From the IMG/VR virus record IMGVR_UViG_3300044712_000499, positions 18,581 through 82,580 of that record: a stretch of 64,000 nucleotides of DNA; one strand, given 5' to 3'. A program made the translations under genes and the position numbers. Below are positions 22,415 to 31,012 of this stretch, piece by piece. A model generated the notes under the pieces. That model saw only the letters and a list, made by a program, of their open reading frames with translations, made no database searches and was not told the DNA's origin. Each line of letters opens with the position of its first letter. Position 1 is the first letter of the stretch. This stretch comes from a virus.

Positions 22415-22738
22415 ATGGAATACTTAGACGACACCGGATATCCAACAGATGAGTTTTTGGATTATGTCAAGTACTCTACAGTAACAAGATATAGTGCATT
22501 CTCATTCTTTAAAGAGATAGAATCTTATTGGGCGTATGGCGCATGGATTTGGGAAGATGGAATGGATTTTCAGGGAAGCCCCGTAAAGTTAGTAAGCATA
22601 TCTACATGGGGATGGAGTGGAAATGAATCTATTATAGATGCGATGCAACATAACTTTATCTTATGGTCGCTATTTTGGGTACAACACCGTAGAGGAGGAC
22701 ATTATCAATTTGAAATACCATGGCAACAGCAGAATTAA
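22415..22738 (+). CDS. Hypothetical protein, 107 aa
   Basis: From ATG 22415. Very aromatic (WAYGAWIWEDGMDF, STWGWSGNESIID, FILWSLFWVQHRRGGHY). This pattern is known to me in Bacteroidetes phage hypothetical proteins but without a function. Overlaps the next gene by 19 nt. Confidence 0.55.
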   Translation: MEYLDDTGYPTDEFLDYVKYSTVTRYSAFSFFKEIESYWAYGAWIWEDGMDFQGSPVKLVSISTWGWSGNESIIDAMQHNFILWSLFWVQHRRGGHYQFEIPWQQQN

Positions 22739-22968
22739 AGTTTAACCTAGAAGACCCCGATGACAGAATGGAGTTTGAGAGATGCACCAAAGCTACTGAC
22801 CTAGCATTAGTACTTTGGGAGGTCTACCATAACTCATGGAGGGACATAGAGCGTCAGATAGAGGCAGGGACTATCAAAGAACCACAGGACGCTATAGATG
22901 CTTACGTTCTAGCGATACAAGAACAGATGGACAACCACAACATAATCATTGATAAACTTGTAATCTAA
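22720..22968 (+). CDS. Hypothetical protein, 82 aa
   Basis: Acidic helical protein (NLEDPDDRMEFERCTKATDL, ALVLWEVYHNSWRDIERQIE); similar small proteins occur in phages, function unknown. Confidence 0.55.
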   Translation: MATAELKFNLEDPDDRMEFERCTKATDLALVLWEVYHNSWRDIERQIEAGTIKEPQDAIDAYVLAIQEQMDNHNIIIDKLVI

Positions 22969-23165
22969 TGGCAGACATCAGTAAATGTTCGGGTGCTAAC
23001 TGCCCGCTAAAGAAAACCTGCTATAGATATACTGCTATAAGCAATGAATACTATCAGTCATATAGTGAATGGTTCCCCGCTAAAGTTAAAAATAAGTGGA
23101 CTTGCGATGGATACGAGAGCAACAAAGGACTATGGAGAATATCGATACCAATAAGACATGAGTAA
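22968..23165 (+). CDS. Small Cys-rich protein, 65 aa
   Basis: CSGANCPLKKTCYRY plus a later TCDGYE gives four cysteines. Contains two exact decamer copies (23003-23012 and 23076-23085), read as PLK and PAK in different codon registers. Overlaps the next gene by 8 nt. Confidence 0.6.
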   Translation: MADISKCSGANCPLKKTCYRYTAISNEYYQSYSEWFPAKVKNKWTCDGYESNKGLWRISIPIRHE

Positions 23166-23643
23166 ACTTAACTTTCTAAAGACATACTTCTCTCCTTTTA
23201 AGCCACTAAAGTTATCGTGGTATTTTGGGAAGACCGCCATAGGTACTCCTTACTTCCTTCCCCGCAGATGGGTAAGGGATAAGACAAGGGAAGGTTTCTC
23301 CATTGCCGTACCCAAGAAGATAGGCTTTGACTTTGTTGGTCTTGGGTGGAAGACTAAGTGGGAAGCCACCGACTATCGCTTCGAGTGGAGTCCTATGTTG
23401 TCATTCGTGTTCTTCGGATACCAGGTGACAGTTACCTTTGTCGCACCAGAGCTAGACCACTATTGGGAGTGTTGGTTGTACTACGAGAGGAATACCGATA
23501 AGTCCAAACCTGCTAAAGATCGAATACTACAAGCTAAAAAAGAGTTCCCTTGTATATGGACAAGTTGGAATAAAGATGGAACCAAGAAAACAACAGACTA
23601 TTGGAATTTAATATTGAAACCCGCTAAAGCTAAACAGCCATGA
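23158..23643 (+). CDS. Hypothetical phage protein, 161 aa
   Basis: Trp/Tyr-rich beta protein (PKKIGFDFVGLGWKTKWEA, YRFEWSPMLSFVFFG). I recall homologues in many phages of Bacteroidetes; function unknown. Near its end lies a decamer (23620-23629, KPAKAK), 10 nt before the next ATG. Confidence 0.6.
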   Translation: MSKLNFLKTYFSPFKPLKLSWYFGKTAIGTPYFLPRRWVRDKTREGFSIAVPKKIGFDFVGLGWKTKWEATDYRFEWSPMLSFVFFGYQVTVTFVAPELDHYWECWLYYERNTDKSKPAKDRILQAKKEFPCIWTSWNKDGTKKTTDYWNLILKPAKAKQP

Positions 23644-23984
23644 AAGACATAATCAAAAAACAGGAGGAGTTAATAAACTTATTACTCGCAAGAGAATTAA
23701 AAAGAGAGGGTAATTTTGATATTAAAATAAGAAATCTTGATGATGAGCTATCAGTTCTGAAATCTAAGATGGAAGAAGTGACGGAATATCAATCAGGCAT
23801 TGTTACTGTAAAGGAAAGAACTATTGAAATGTTAAATCTTGGCGATAATCAGAATAGTGTACATGATGCGTCAATTATGGATCGTTATCAGAATGAAGCA
23901 ATCAGATTTCTTGCAGAACAGATTGATAAATTGCATGAATTACGATATAAAGCCCACAGAGACAATTTAATAAAGAAAGGATAG
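23640..23984 (+). CDS. Hypothetical coiled-coil protein, 114 aa
   Basis: Heptad-rich protein (EELINLLLARELKREGN, IRNLDDELSVLKSKMEEV). No domain recognised. Confidence 0.55.
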   Translation: MKDIIKKQEELINLLLARELKREGNFDIKIRNLDDELSVLKSKMEEVTEYQSGIVTVKERTIEMLNLGDNQNSVHDASIMDRYQNEAIRFLAEQIDKLHELRYKAHRDNLIKKG

Positions 23985-24259
23985 ATATGAAGATACATTT
24001 TGAATTTAACTTTTGGTTATGGCTTTGCAGATTTTCTTATAAAATGATAAGAAGCTCAATTAACCCATATCCTTTAGGAATACCGGGAATGAGAGATAAA
24101 GACAATATATGCCCCGGTTATACACCCCGAAAATGGAGAATGGGAGACGCACAGCCTGACTGTGAATCTGATGGACATTATCTATGTAATGAATGTGCCT
24201 TTAAAAACAGGGGTGAATCTATAAATGATTAACAATCAATAAAGAAAGGATAGATATGA
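23969..24259 (+). repeat. Duplicated 22-bp translation leader
   Basis: The same 22 bases, beginning AATAAAGAAAGGATAG and ending in the start ATGA, occur at 23969-23990 and 24238-24259; a third, diverged copy lies at 24914-24936. Each ends at a start codon, so the unit carries the ribosome-binding region (AAAGGA). Confidence 0.6.
23987..24232 (+). CDS. Small Cys-containing protein, 81 aa
   Basis: Aromatic N-terminus (FEFNFWLWLCRFSYKM) and a C-terminal CPGY...DCESDGHYLCNECAF, likely metal-binding. Preceded by a 22-bp leader that is repeated before the gene at 24256. Confidence 0.55.
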   Translation: MKIHFEFNFWLWLCRFSYKMIRSSINPYPLGIPGMRDKDNICPGYTPRKWRMGDAQPDCESDGHYLCNECAFKNRGESIND

Positions 24260-24543
24260 GTGATAAAACAATTTGCACAGGATGTAGTGTGCCTCTTGAT
24301 TTGCATGGCACTTGCTGTGGATGGGAGAATGCAAAACAGACAACCTCTGATCAGTCTATAAATATTGCGGTGTTTAAGAAATTAGTAAATGGCAAATCTG
24401 AGAATTTACCGCAAAGATCAGGAGAGTATTTCTGTATGCTTAAAAATGGAAGTAAGTTATTAAAGCCTTACAACAATAAGCCGGGATTCGGAAATGAAGA
24501 ACTGCATTGGCTTAAAGTAGTTGAATGGTGGATAGATTGTTAA
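24256..24543 (+). CDS. Hypothetical protein, 95 aa
   Basis: N-terminal CTGCSVPLDLHGTCCGWEN Cys cluster, then a globular part (RSGEYFCMLKNGSKLLKPYN, LHWLKVVEWWIDC). Function unknown. Confidence 0.55.
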   Translation: MSDKTICTGCSVPLDLHGTCCGWENAKQTTSDQSINIAVFKKLVNGKSENLPQRSGEYFCMLKNGSKLLKPYNNKPGFGNEELHWLKVVEWWIDC

Positions 24544-24566
24544 TTAAAATTTAAAGAACTTAATGT

Positions 24567-24908
24567 ATGATAAAGAAAATTAACATACCAATTTATTTCG
24601 GGCAGATCATTATTATTCAGAAAAAGAAGTTAAGTGATATTCCGAAGAAATGGAGTATTGATTTTGATTTTCACGGGTATGCAGCTACGTGCTATACAAA
24701 GAATACAAAAGATGGATGCCTGAGAATAGTTATGGCTTTTATGAACCCTACAACTGCTGAAATCATTGCTCATGAGTCATACCATGCTGTTAATTATCTA
24801 TTCTCTCGTAGCGGCATAAAGCATGATCCGAATAATGATGAGCATGGTGCTTTTATCTTAGGGTGGATAGTAAATCAATGTCATAAATATTTGAAAGTAA
24901 CAATCTAA
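24567..24908 (+). CDS. Putative zinc metallopeptidase-like protein (HExxH)
   Basis: 113 aa with IIAHESYHAVN (H69-E70-x2-H73) and a downstream DEHGAFILGWI (E92) as likely third ligand. I recall this phage family with an HExxH helix followed by E-A-Y-L-x-G-W. Fold and spacing fit a small zincin; protease activity is unproven. Confidence 0.65.
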   Translation: MIKKINIPIYFGQIIIIQKKKLSDIPKKWSIDFDFHGYAATCYTKNTKDGCLRIVMAFMNPTTAEIIAHESYHAVNYLFSRSGIKHDPNNDEHGAFILGWIVNQCHKYLKVTI

Positions 24909-24933
24909 CAACCAATAAAGAAAGGAGAATGAT

Positions 24934-25167
24934 ATGAGGATAAAATTAATATTTGCATGGTATGACCTTTGGGTTGGTTTGTTTTGGGATATAAAAAAGA
25001 AGTGGTTATATATATTCATAATTCCTACTATTGGGATTATCATTCAGTTTAAAAAGAAGCCATTAATAGATGTTGATGATCCTAACCAGCCTTGGAATTA
25101 TAGAAAAGAACAGTATCATAAAAATGAATTAGAAATTTCAGATGCCGGGTATTTTAGTGATAATTAA
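24934..25167 (+). CDS. Small membrane-associated protein, 77 aa
   Basis: N-terminal hydrophobic part (YDLWVGLFWDIKKKWLYIFI, IPTIGIIIQF) then a charged tail. Preceded by the diverged leader repeat. Function unknown. Confidence 0.5.
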   Translation: MRIKLIFAWYDLWVGLFWDIKKKWLYIFIIPTIGIIIQFKKKPLIDVDDPNQPWNYRKEQYHKNELEISDAGYFSDN

Positions 25168-25184
25168 TCTAACAACCAATAACC

Positions 25185-25373
25185 ATGAAAGAAGTTTGCA
25201 ACGGTAAAATAAATACAAATGGCATTTGTGAAAAATGCTATCAGGTATCACAGACTACATCGGGATATTGTTCAAGGCTTATTGACATTTATCCAGAAGA
25301 CGACACAGTTATCCCTCCACACATGTATCGTAATGTATGGGAAGCAGGAGATGGAACAATCGAAAAACATTAA
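25185..25373 (+). CDS. Small Cys-containing protein, 62 aa
   Basis: VCNGKINTNGICEKCYQ resembles one half of a zinc ribbon. Ends 3 nt before the next start. Confidence 0.5.
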   Translation: MKEVCNGKINTNGICEKCYQVSQTTSGYCSRLIDIYPEDDTVIPPHMYRNVWEAGDGTIEKH

Positions 25374-25376
25374 ATT

Positions 25377-26279
25377 ATGAAAAGAGAAGAAATAATTGAG
25401 ATACTTGAAAAGTACTTACCGAGATTTGAGAACGAAGTCAGGATAATAGATTCTATTGCTGATGAATTTCTTGCCTCTCATCCCGAACCAGCACAAGAGC
25501 AAAGAGAAACAAACTCGTTTTCAAAAACAGAAATAATACAGATTCTTAACGATGGGGGATGTGACAGATGGTTGATGGATGAAAATATTGAAAAAATGGC
25601 TGATCAAATTATAACTCTTTATTCTAATTCCTTTGCAAAGACATTGACTGAGGATCAAATAGAAGAAAATAGTTCAGATTACAGTCAGTTACAAAAAATG
25701 AAAGAATTAGCAATGCAAGAGAAACAGACGACAGAGGAAGCAAAATTTAATAAAGCAAATGAAAATGTAAAATCTACGTGGAAAGGACATTCACAAGGAT
25801 ATTACTACCATTTTATTGAAGGATGGGAAGCCTGCGAAGAGTATGCCTCTCAGAGTCAATCATCTGTTTTTCCGAGTGAGGAAGAAAATAATACAAATGA
25901 ATTTGATATAGAGGGAGGAGGTGGAGTAACTATAAATGAGATCGAGAATCCACCAAAAGAGAAATCTTTATACGATAAGGCATTAGATTTTATTAAGGAA
26001 TATCATTGGGATGAAGAATCACTAAAACAATCAGGTAGAATAATTCCTTTAGTTGCTACTATGTTAGAAGTTTTTGCCAAAAGATATGTCAATAAGGAGT
26101 CCCAACTAAAGCAGGGATACCCGAAACCATTCGTACTTTGGCTAATATTCGGTAATCATCCATTTGTGCAATGGTATGACAGCCCTGATGAATGTTTCTT
26201 CACCGATGAAGTAGATGACAAAAAATGGACTCTTGACGATCTTTTAAAATATTGGATTGATAACGTAAAAGACAAGTAA
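25377..26279 (+). CDS. Hypothetical protein, 300 aa
   Basis: Three parts: helical N-terminus (REEIIEILEKYLPRFENEVR), acidic low-complexity middle with GHSQGYYYHFIEGWEACEEYA, and a C-terminal PKPFVLWLIFGNHPFVQWYD segment. Looks modular and possibly assembled from smaller phage proteins. No function assigned. Confidence 0.6.
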   Translation: MKREEIIEILEKYLPRFENEVRIIDSIADEFLASHPEPAQEQRETNSFSKTEIIQILNDGGCDRWLMDENIEKMADQIITLYSNSFAKTLTEDQIEENSSDYSQLQKMKELAMQEKQTTEEAKFNKANENVKSTWKGHSQGYYYHFIEGWEACEEYASQSQSSVFPSEEENNTNEFDIEGGGGVTINEIENPPKEKSLYDKALDFIKEYHWDEESLKQSGRIIPLVATMLEVFAKRYVNKESQLKQGYPKPFVLWLIFGNHPFVQWYDSPDECFFTDEVDDKKWTLDDLLKYWIDNVKDK

Positions 26280-26328
26280 CCAACCCGACCTAGCGATAAC
26301 CCCCCAAAGGTTAAATCCCTACATACTA

Positions 26329-26595
26329 ATGAAGAACATACAAAACAAATGCGACAAAGGATGGCATGACGGCTCTTGCTGCTGTAACTGCCAACACCAA
26401 CGCAAACTCATGTGCCACCCATGGAATAAAGACTTCGGCAAAGGAGCAATGACCGATCAATGTGGCTTCGTATGCCTTGTATGGCTTGATAAAGGATTAG
26501 ACGAAGAGGCAGATAAGGTCATATTCTTCGATAGAGAACATGGAATGTGCGAACTTCACACGCCACGAGTTAATCAAAAAGTCGTATCTTTGTGA
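26329..26595 (+). CDS. Cys/His-rich phage protein, 88 aa
   Basis: GSCCCNCQHQRKLMCHPWN, QCGFVC and FFDREHGMCELH: a family I know from Bacteroidetes phages. At least six cysteines and histidines suggest a structural metal site. Function unknown. Confidence 0.65.
   Translation: MKNIQNKCDKGWHDGSCCCNCQHQRKLMCHPWNKDFGKGAMTDQCGFVCLVWLDKGLDEEADKVIFFDREHGMCELHTPRVNQKVVSL
26585..26592 (+). promoter_or_regulatory. Promoter -7 box
   Basis: TATCTTTG overlapping the end of the Cys/His-rich gene, 39 nt before the next ATG; no convincing -33 box. Confidence 0.35.
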
Positions 26596-26630
26596 AGTAA
26601 ATGACAACCAACCACTGAGAGAACACCATA

Positions 26631-26816
26631 ATGAAAGCAAAGTCTAGGTTTAAAACATACTTCGTACTAATAAACACAGCTACATTCACAGTCAAAACAA
26701 CATACAGAGTGTCCGTAGCTGCACAGATAACCGAAGCAAGCATTAACACTCTCAAGAAGATAGTAGGTAGGCACGTAATTAACGAATGGATAGTATGCAG
26801 AGTAGTAGAAGAGTAG
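26631..26816 (+). CDS. Small basic protein, 61 aa
   Basis: MKAKSRFKTYFVLINTATFT is followed by a helix and a VINEWIVCRVVEE end. Downstream of a -7 box at 26585. Coding-like but without a family; moderate confidence. Confidence 0.45.
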   Translation: MKAKSRFKTYFVLINTATFTVKTTYRVSVAAQITEASINTLKKIVGRHVINEWIVCRVVEE

Positions 26817-27152
26817 AGAAACAAGTAGGGTACATAGGAGAACAACAAGGGATGGGCATGTATAAAGAGGTTGTGGGCAAACAATGGAGTATAGGGGGAG
26901 AGACACGTAGTTTATGGGGGTGGCATGGCGTTTGGGTTTCCGTATCCATCGCAGGCCGGTATGCCGTTAAAGCATTCTTTTTGCCTAATCTGTTAAAAAA
27001 TAGTTGCGTCTTGCTTAGGTGCAACGAAATAAAGCAGAATATTGCCAGATATAAGGCAGGATCATTGATTTATTCACCTTTATATATATGAGGGTGCAAT
27101 TTATTAGCTGTTGATCCTGATATATGAGAACAAACATAAAGCTATTTAATAA
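26817..27152 (+). other. Gene-poor tract with inverted repeats
   Basis: About 335 nt with no convincing gene. GTTGC/GCAAC hairpin (27003-27025) and an 8-bp pair CAGGATCA/TGATCCTG (27057-27064/27112-27119) enclosing CACC/GGTG around an AT-only stretch. It lies right before a winged-helix protein gene and at the start of the AT-rich block, so it could be an operator or an origin-like element. Confidence 0.35.
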
Positions 27153-27557
27153 ATGACTACCATCAAACCTTATGACACATTAGCCTTGTTTGGTCAATCT
27201 GTTACACTTGCACAGTATAATATTGTCAATGCTTTTAGGATAATGCGTCCTGTATGTAAAAAATACAAGTTAACAGTTAATAGTGTTATTATCTTATTAG
27301 GATCAGTAATATATAATAAGTATATAGGATCAGGAATGAATAAGTATAACTTTAGGCGGTTCATTGGATATTATAATAGCAATAAGATAGACTATTATAT
27401 TAATCTATTGTGTGAACGTGGTTATCTTGTTAAGTCTGATATAATACATGGTAAGGATATATATAAGATTACCGATTCAGGAATGAATGTATATAATGAT
27501 ATTGAAGAGTGTTATAATAGTAGTCTATATTCTTTTATTAGTAAGTATAATCTTTAG
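27153..27557 (+). CDS. Winged-helix DNA-binding protein, putative
   Basis: 134 aa. The arrangement FRRFIGYYNSNKIDYYINLL (recognition helix region) then GYLVKSDIIHGKDIYKITDS (beta wing) and a final helix resembles PadR/MarR-type winged helices. Likely regulates the AT-rich block that follows. The stop codon TAG lies inside a decamer copy (27552-27561). Confidence 0.55.
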   Translation: MTTIKPYDTLALFGQSVTLAQYNIVNAFRIMRPVCKKYKLTVNSVIILLGSVIYNKYIGSGMNKYNFRRFIGYYNSNKIDYYINLLCERGYLVKSDIIHGKDIYKITDSGMNVYNDIEECYNSSLYSFISKYNL

Positions 27558-27611
27558 CGGGTTCGTTCATTATCCCCTTATTTATTGAGCCTTTGCGCTG
27601 ATTACTCATTT

Positions 27612-27638
27612 TAAGCCTGTTTTAAGGCTTATTTTTTT
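27612..27638 (+). terminator. Intrinsic terminator
   Basis: TAAGCC (27612-27617) / GGCTTA (27626-27631), 8-nt loop, then seven T residues. Ends the winged-helix gene unit. Confidence 0.8.
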
Positions 27639-27723
27639 GTCTGGTGGTTAGTCCCATTATTTTTAGTTATTGCCTTAAAAGTCTTTATTTGCCTTCAGTC
27701 CTGGTTAAATAGTTTGTTATTTA

Positions 27724-27756
27724 TTTGCATTTAGACCTTTGGCGGGTGTATATTTG
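27724..27756 (+). promoter_or_regulatory. Bacteroidetes-type promoter containing a repeat variant
   Basis: TTTG (27724-27727), 21-nt spacer, TATATTTG (27749-27756). A one-mismatch decamer (CTTTGGCGGG, 27737-27746) lies in the spacer. Confidence 0.65.
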
Positions 27757-27785
27757 TATCATAATATTAATCAATAATTAAAGAG

Positions 27786-27968
27786 ATGAAAACGAAAAAA
27801 TACCTTTTAGTTAAAGTAGCTGGTAATCTTAACCCATTAATTACTCAGCGTTTCAAATTATCTGAAGCCCATTTTATTAGTAATGTTGCTCAAGATTATC
27901 CTAATGAAACACTAATTATTAAATTAGTTGAATGTTCACCATCTGATTATAAATCTATATTTGGATAA
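27786..27968 (+). CDS. Hypothetical protein, 60 aa
   Basis: Small alpha/beta protein (KYLLVKVAGNLNPLITQRFK) in the AT-rich block; no family. Confidence 0.5.
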   Translation: MKTKKYLLVKVAGNLNPLITQRFKLSEAHFISNVAQDYPNETLIIKLVECSPSDYKSIFG

Positions 27969-27996
27969 TTTAAGTAATCATTAATACTTATTTATT

Positions 27997-28188
27997 ATGA
28001 AAACAAACCTTAATAATACAATTTGTGATTTATGGAATATATCCCGTACAGCTTTAGCGGGTTCTGATTGTTCCCGTTATTCACGGATGATATATATTAA
28101 ATCTGAGTTAATCCGCACGTATCCCGATTTAATTAAGGGGATGACTTCAAAACAGATATGGTTTGCTATTGAGGATCAATTAAATTAA
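27997..28188 (+). CDS. Hypothetical protein, 63 aa
   Basis: Helical protein; a decamer copy (28052-28061) is read as LAG. Starts MKTN like several neighbours, with AT-rich codons. Function unknown. Confidence 0.5.
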   Translation: MKTNLNNTICDLWNISRTALAGSDCSRYSRMIYIKSELIRTYPDLIKGMTSKQIWFAIEDQLN

Positions 28189-28195
28189 CAATAAT

Positions 28196-28306
28196 ATGAA
28201 TACTCTATTATATTACTTGCCTTATTTACCCCTCTATTTAATAACTTTAGCGGGCGTAATGATCATACTTAAATCACTTATCAAATGTTTTATTAACCTT
28301 AAATAA
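28196..28306 (+). CDS. Small membrane peptide, 36 aa
   Basis: ATG 28196 to TAA 28306; hydrophobic over most of its length (YLPYLPLYLITLAGVMIILK). It contains a decamer (28245-28254) read as TLAG. Seven bases after the previous gene. Confidence 0.4.
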   Translation: MNTLLYYLPYLPLYLITLAGVMIILKSLIKCFINLK

Positions 28307-28314
28307 TTACGAAT

Positions 28315-28788
28315 ATGAATATAACAGATAAAACAATAGAAACCATTAGGCAAATGGGATACGGTGTAATGTTTTATGATAATGGGATTAATGATACGAC
28401 ACCAGGCAAGGCAATAGAAATATCTGTTTATTGCCTTGATCCTTACTATATAAACTATTCATTTAAAACGCCAAAGAACAAAGAAATTACAACGGATTGG
28501 ATAATGAATAAAATTGCACAAAAAGAAAATTACACCTCTATTAATTGGAACAAAATATTTGAACCATTAAAATTAGACAATATCCATTTTTATATTACCT
28601 CTTATGGTATTGGTGTTGAAACAATTTTTGGAAGTAAACACGAAACAAGAAATAAAATAAACGAATATCTTGATAATTTAGGTATTGAATATAAAAATGA
28701 ATATTCTGATGCAAACTGGGTATTCAGGTATAAGATTAGTAAATCTAAAGAGAATATTGAGAAAATAAATAAATTATCTAATAAATAG
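28315..28788 (+). CDS. Hypothetical protein, 157 aa
   Basis: Alpha/beta protein with Lys/Asn-rich composition (AT-rich codons). No domain recognised; ends 4 nt before a zinc-ribbon gene. Confidence 0.55.
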   Translation: MNITDKTIETIRQMGYGVMFYDNGINDTTPGKAIEISVYCLDPYYINYSFKTPKNKEITTDWIMNKIAQKENYTSINWNKIFEPLKLDNIHFYITSYGIGVETIFGSKHETRNKINEYLDNLGIEYKNEYSDANWVFRYKISKSKENIEKINKLSNK

Positions 28789-28792
28789 ACTA

Positions 28793-29035
28793 ATGAAGAC
28801 AAGTAAAAAGCAAAAGCAATTAGCCCGCTGGGTTTATTATGAGGATGCGGAATATTATTGCCCCTCATGTATGAATATAAGACTCGATGAAATAAATAGA
28901 AATAAAGAGTTTGCCGAATATATTGATTATAATAGGGGTGAAGAGTGTGGATATTTTGAAGACTATATAATTGATCAAGATAAGGCGTTTTGTTGTAAAT
29001 GTTCCGCCCCTCTGTTTGCAAAATTAGACTGCTAA
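28793..29035 (+). CDS. Small zinc-ribbon protein, 80 aa
   Basis: YYCPSCMN and FCCKCSAPLF give two CxxC pairs about 50 residues apart, a likely zinc ribbon. Confidence 0.6.
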   Translation: MKTSKKQKQLARWVYYEDAEYYCPSCMNIRLDEINRNKEFAEYIDYNRGEECGYFEDYIIDQDKAFCCKCSAPLFAKLDC

Positions 29036-29084
29036 TTAAAAGTAAACTAGTAAACCGGCCAAAGATATTAATTAACTAAAAACC

Positions 29085-29189
29085 ATGAAAACTTTTACAG
29101 TAAACACCAAAAGGAAATTTAATACAGTATTTTTAATCAGTTACTTTGTTATATCTGTTATATACTGTATAATAGTAACTTTTATTTAA
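29085..29189 (+). CDS. Small membrane peptide, 34 aa
   Basis: ATG 29085 to TAA 29189; basic N-terminus (TKRKF) and one membrane helix (VFLISYFVISVIYCIIVTFI). A decamer copy follows at 29192-29201. Confidence 0.4.
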   Translation: MKTFTVNTKRKFNTVFLISYFVISVIYCIIVTFI

Positions 29190-29232
29190 ACCTTTAGCGG
29201 GAATTTTAATATTAACTTAAAAAATAAATACG

Positions 29233-29490
29233 ATGAAAACATTAACAGAATGGGAAAACTCGAAACTGTGTTTATCTAATTTCCTTAATATTGGGGATGA
29301 AGTTGACGAAGATATAACCGAGTATGTTTTATGTGTTTTGCCTCCTGCAACATGGACAAAACAATGTATCCAAATGGGGGAACCATACAGCCATGATAAT
29401 TTTGGCCGTGCATGTTATTTAACACTTGAAAGGCCAATATTTGGCAGCCCTTGGATATATACAGGAATTAAACCACGTCCAAAGAATTAA
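29233..29490 (+). CDS. Hypothetical protein, 85 aa
   Basis: Compact globular protein of 85 residues (LSNFLNIGDEVDEDITEYV, SPWIYTGIKP); unknown. Confidence 0.5.
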   Translation: MKTLTEWENSKLCLSNFLNIGDEVDEDITEYVLCVLPPATWTKQCIQMGEPYSHDNFGRACYLTLERPIFGSPWIYTGIKPRPKN

Positions 29491-29521
29491 TAATAATTTA
29501 TAAACCTTAATAAATACAATT

Positions 29522-30034
29522 ATGAAAACATTAAAAATTTATCCGAATCAAATACATTATAACAATGAATTAAATAAAATTCTTGTTAAGGAAATACAAA
29601 ACATTTACCCTCAGTTATTGCCGTTTTTAAATAAACAAATATTGCTATCTGACGGCAAAAACTCTAAAAAGTTTAAAATAGACTTTTTGCGGACTGATCC
29701 AGCACCATTAAAAAATAATGACTTTGGCCGGAATCATATTTGTTATTTAGATATATCAACATATTCTATTTGGTTAAAAGTCTCTTTGTGTTTTTCCGGT
29801 GGCAAATATGAGGATAATACATACTATTGCAGTTATATTGATAAATCGGTTTATATCGGTAAGGTTGAAAATTGTATGCTAACTGAAATAAGTAAACCTG
29901 ATGACATTATAAAAGACTATAAACTCAATAATCTTATTGATATTGATAATGAACAGGCAAAAGTAAAAAAATATAATAGCTTGTTAAGTGAATTGGAACA
30001 GGTTAAAAACAGTTTTGCATATAACCACGAATAA
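29522..30034 (+). CDS. Hypothetical protein, 170 aa
   Basis: Lys/Asn/Ile-rich alpha/beta protein in the AT-rich block; no motif recognised. Confidence 0.55.
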   Translation: MKTLKIYPNQIHYNNELNKILVKEIQNIYPQLLPFLNKQILLSDGKNSKKFKIDFLRTDPAPLKNNDFGRNHICYLDISTYSIWLKVSLCFSGGKYEDNTYYCSYIDKSVYIGKVENCMLTEISKPDDIIKDYKLNNLIDIDNEQAKVKKYNSLLSELEQVKNSFAYNHE

Positions 30035-30053
30035 AGCCAATTTAAGCTATTAT

Positions 30054-30086
30054 ACCAGTCTTTAAGGGTAAATACCTTACACTGGT
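30054..30086. other. Stem-loop
   Basis: ACCAGT (30054-30059) / ACTGGT (30081-30086) enclosing TAAGG (30063-30067) / CCTTA (30075-30079). No T-run follows, so it may be an RNA processing or regulatory hairpin in the 127-nt gap rather than a terminator. Confidence 0.45.
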
Positions 30087-30161
30087 TTATAATGCCTTAA
30101 ATCCTTTATGTATAGGTTTATTTTGAACATTAGCTGGATTATTAACTTAAAATTAAACACA

Positions 30162-30440
30162 ATGACACTAAAAGAATTTAAAAATGAATATCGCCTAGTT
30201 TGTTCTGATGACTGGGGTACAGCTATGGAGGCCTGGTTTGAATGTGCAGGCAGAATGTATAAAAAGAATATGCTAATACCGGCAAATTGGGAATATAGGG
30301 CCGGTTTAGGTGATCCGTGCGACAATGATAGTTATTTTTATAGTCTATTTGCGCATTCGAGTAAAAAGCAATTGACTGAAATAGGTAATTTTTTATTCAG
30401 GTATTGCCAAATGTTAAAATATCAGGGTAAAGATTATTAA
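30162..30440 (+). CDS. Hypothetical protein, 92 aa
   Basis: ATG 30162 (MTLKEFKNEYRLVCSDDWG) preferred over an upstream start inside a hydrophobic non-conserved stretch. Small helical protein (AWFECAGRMYKKNMLIPANW); similar proteins exist in Bacteroidetes mobile elements, from memory. Confidence 0.5.
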   Translation: MTLKEFKNEYRLVCSDDWGTAMEAWFECAGRMYKKNMLIPANWEYRAGLGDPCDNDSYFYSLFAHSSKKQLTEIGNFLFRYCQMLKYQGKDY

Positions 30441-30442
30441 CA

Positions 30443-30619
30443 ATGAATGCAAAATATCATTATAAGCAATATGTAAACGGTGAATTTATTAACTGTTATT
30501 CACTTGTAGAAATAATTAGTAATGATAAAAAAACATATTTAGTAAGATGTTTGGACTTTTGCCGGTCTTATCAGCCCGGTAAAGTCTTAAGAGTAAAAAA
30601 GAGAAGTATAAGATTTTAG
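30443..30619 (+). CDS. Small basic protein, 58 aa
   Basis: ATG 30443 two bases after the previous stop, ends TAG 30619. Basic C-terminus (VLRVKKRSIRF). Function unknown. Confidence 0.45.
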   Translation: MNAKYHYKQYVNGEFINCYSLVEIISNDKKTYLVRCLDFCRSYQPGKVLRVKKRSIRF

Positions 30620-30644
30620 TATAAACAATTAAAAAACAAATATT

Positions 30645-30992
30645 ATGAAAACCATACAAAATAATATCTATAAAGATTTAATCCAATTTGTTAAGGATCA
30701 TCACGGATATAGTAAAACAGATTTTGAAGAGCACCCCGAAATAAGAGAAAAGGAAAATAATTTTATTAAAGAACTCAAAGAAATAGAGGGCAGAAAAGTA
30801 AAAATTAAATTCTATTGCGAAAACGATTTTTTAAGCATGGGTGGAGAAAAGACAGGTAAAATTATATTTGCAGATGATAACCGCATAAGATTTTATGAAG
30901 GTAAAAAAAGAACACGTTTTTATTATCTAGATGCTGGTTTACATTTGGGCTTTTATGCCGTATTAATCCCAATAGAAATAAATATACTATAA
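30645..30992 (+). CDS. Hypothetical protein, 115 aa
   Basis: Helical N-terminus and a beta-rich C-terminal half (KVKIKFYCENDFLSMGGEKT, GKIIFADDNRIRFYEG). No family. Confidence 0.5.
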   Translation: MKTIQNNIYKDLIQFVKDHHGYSKTDFEEHPEIREKENNFIKELKEIEGRKVKIKFYCENDFLSMGGEKTGKIIFADDNRIRFYEGKKRTRFYYLDAGLHLGFYAVLIPIEINIL

Positions 30993-31012
30993 ACCTTTAA
31001 TAAAAAAGCACT

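Noticed and set aside
26786-27091. 101-aa plus-strand reading frame
   Set aside because: Overlaps a better candidate gene and covers hairpins; sequence (Gly/Trp-rich then AT-rich) shows no family and no ribosome-binding context.
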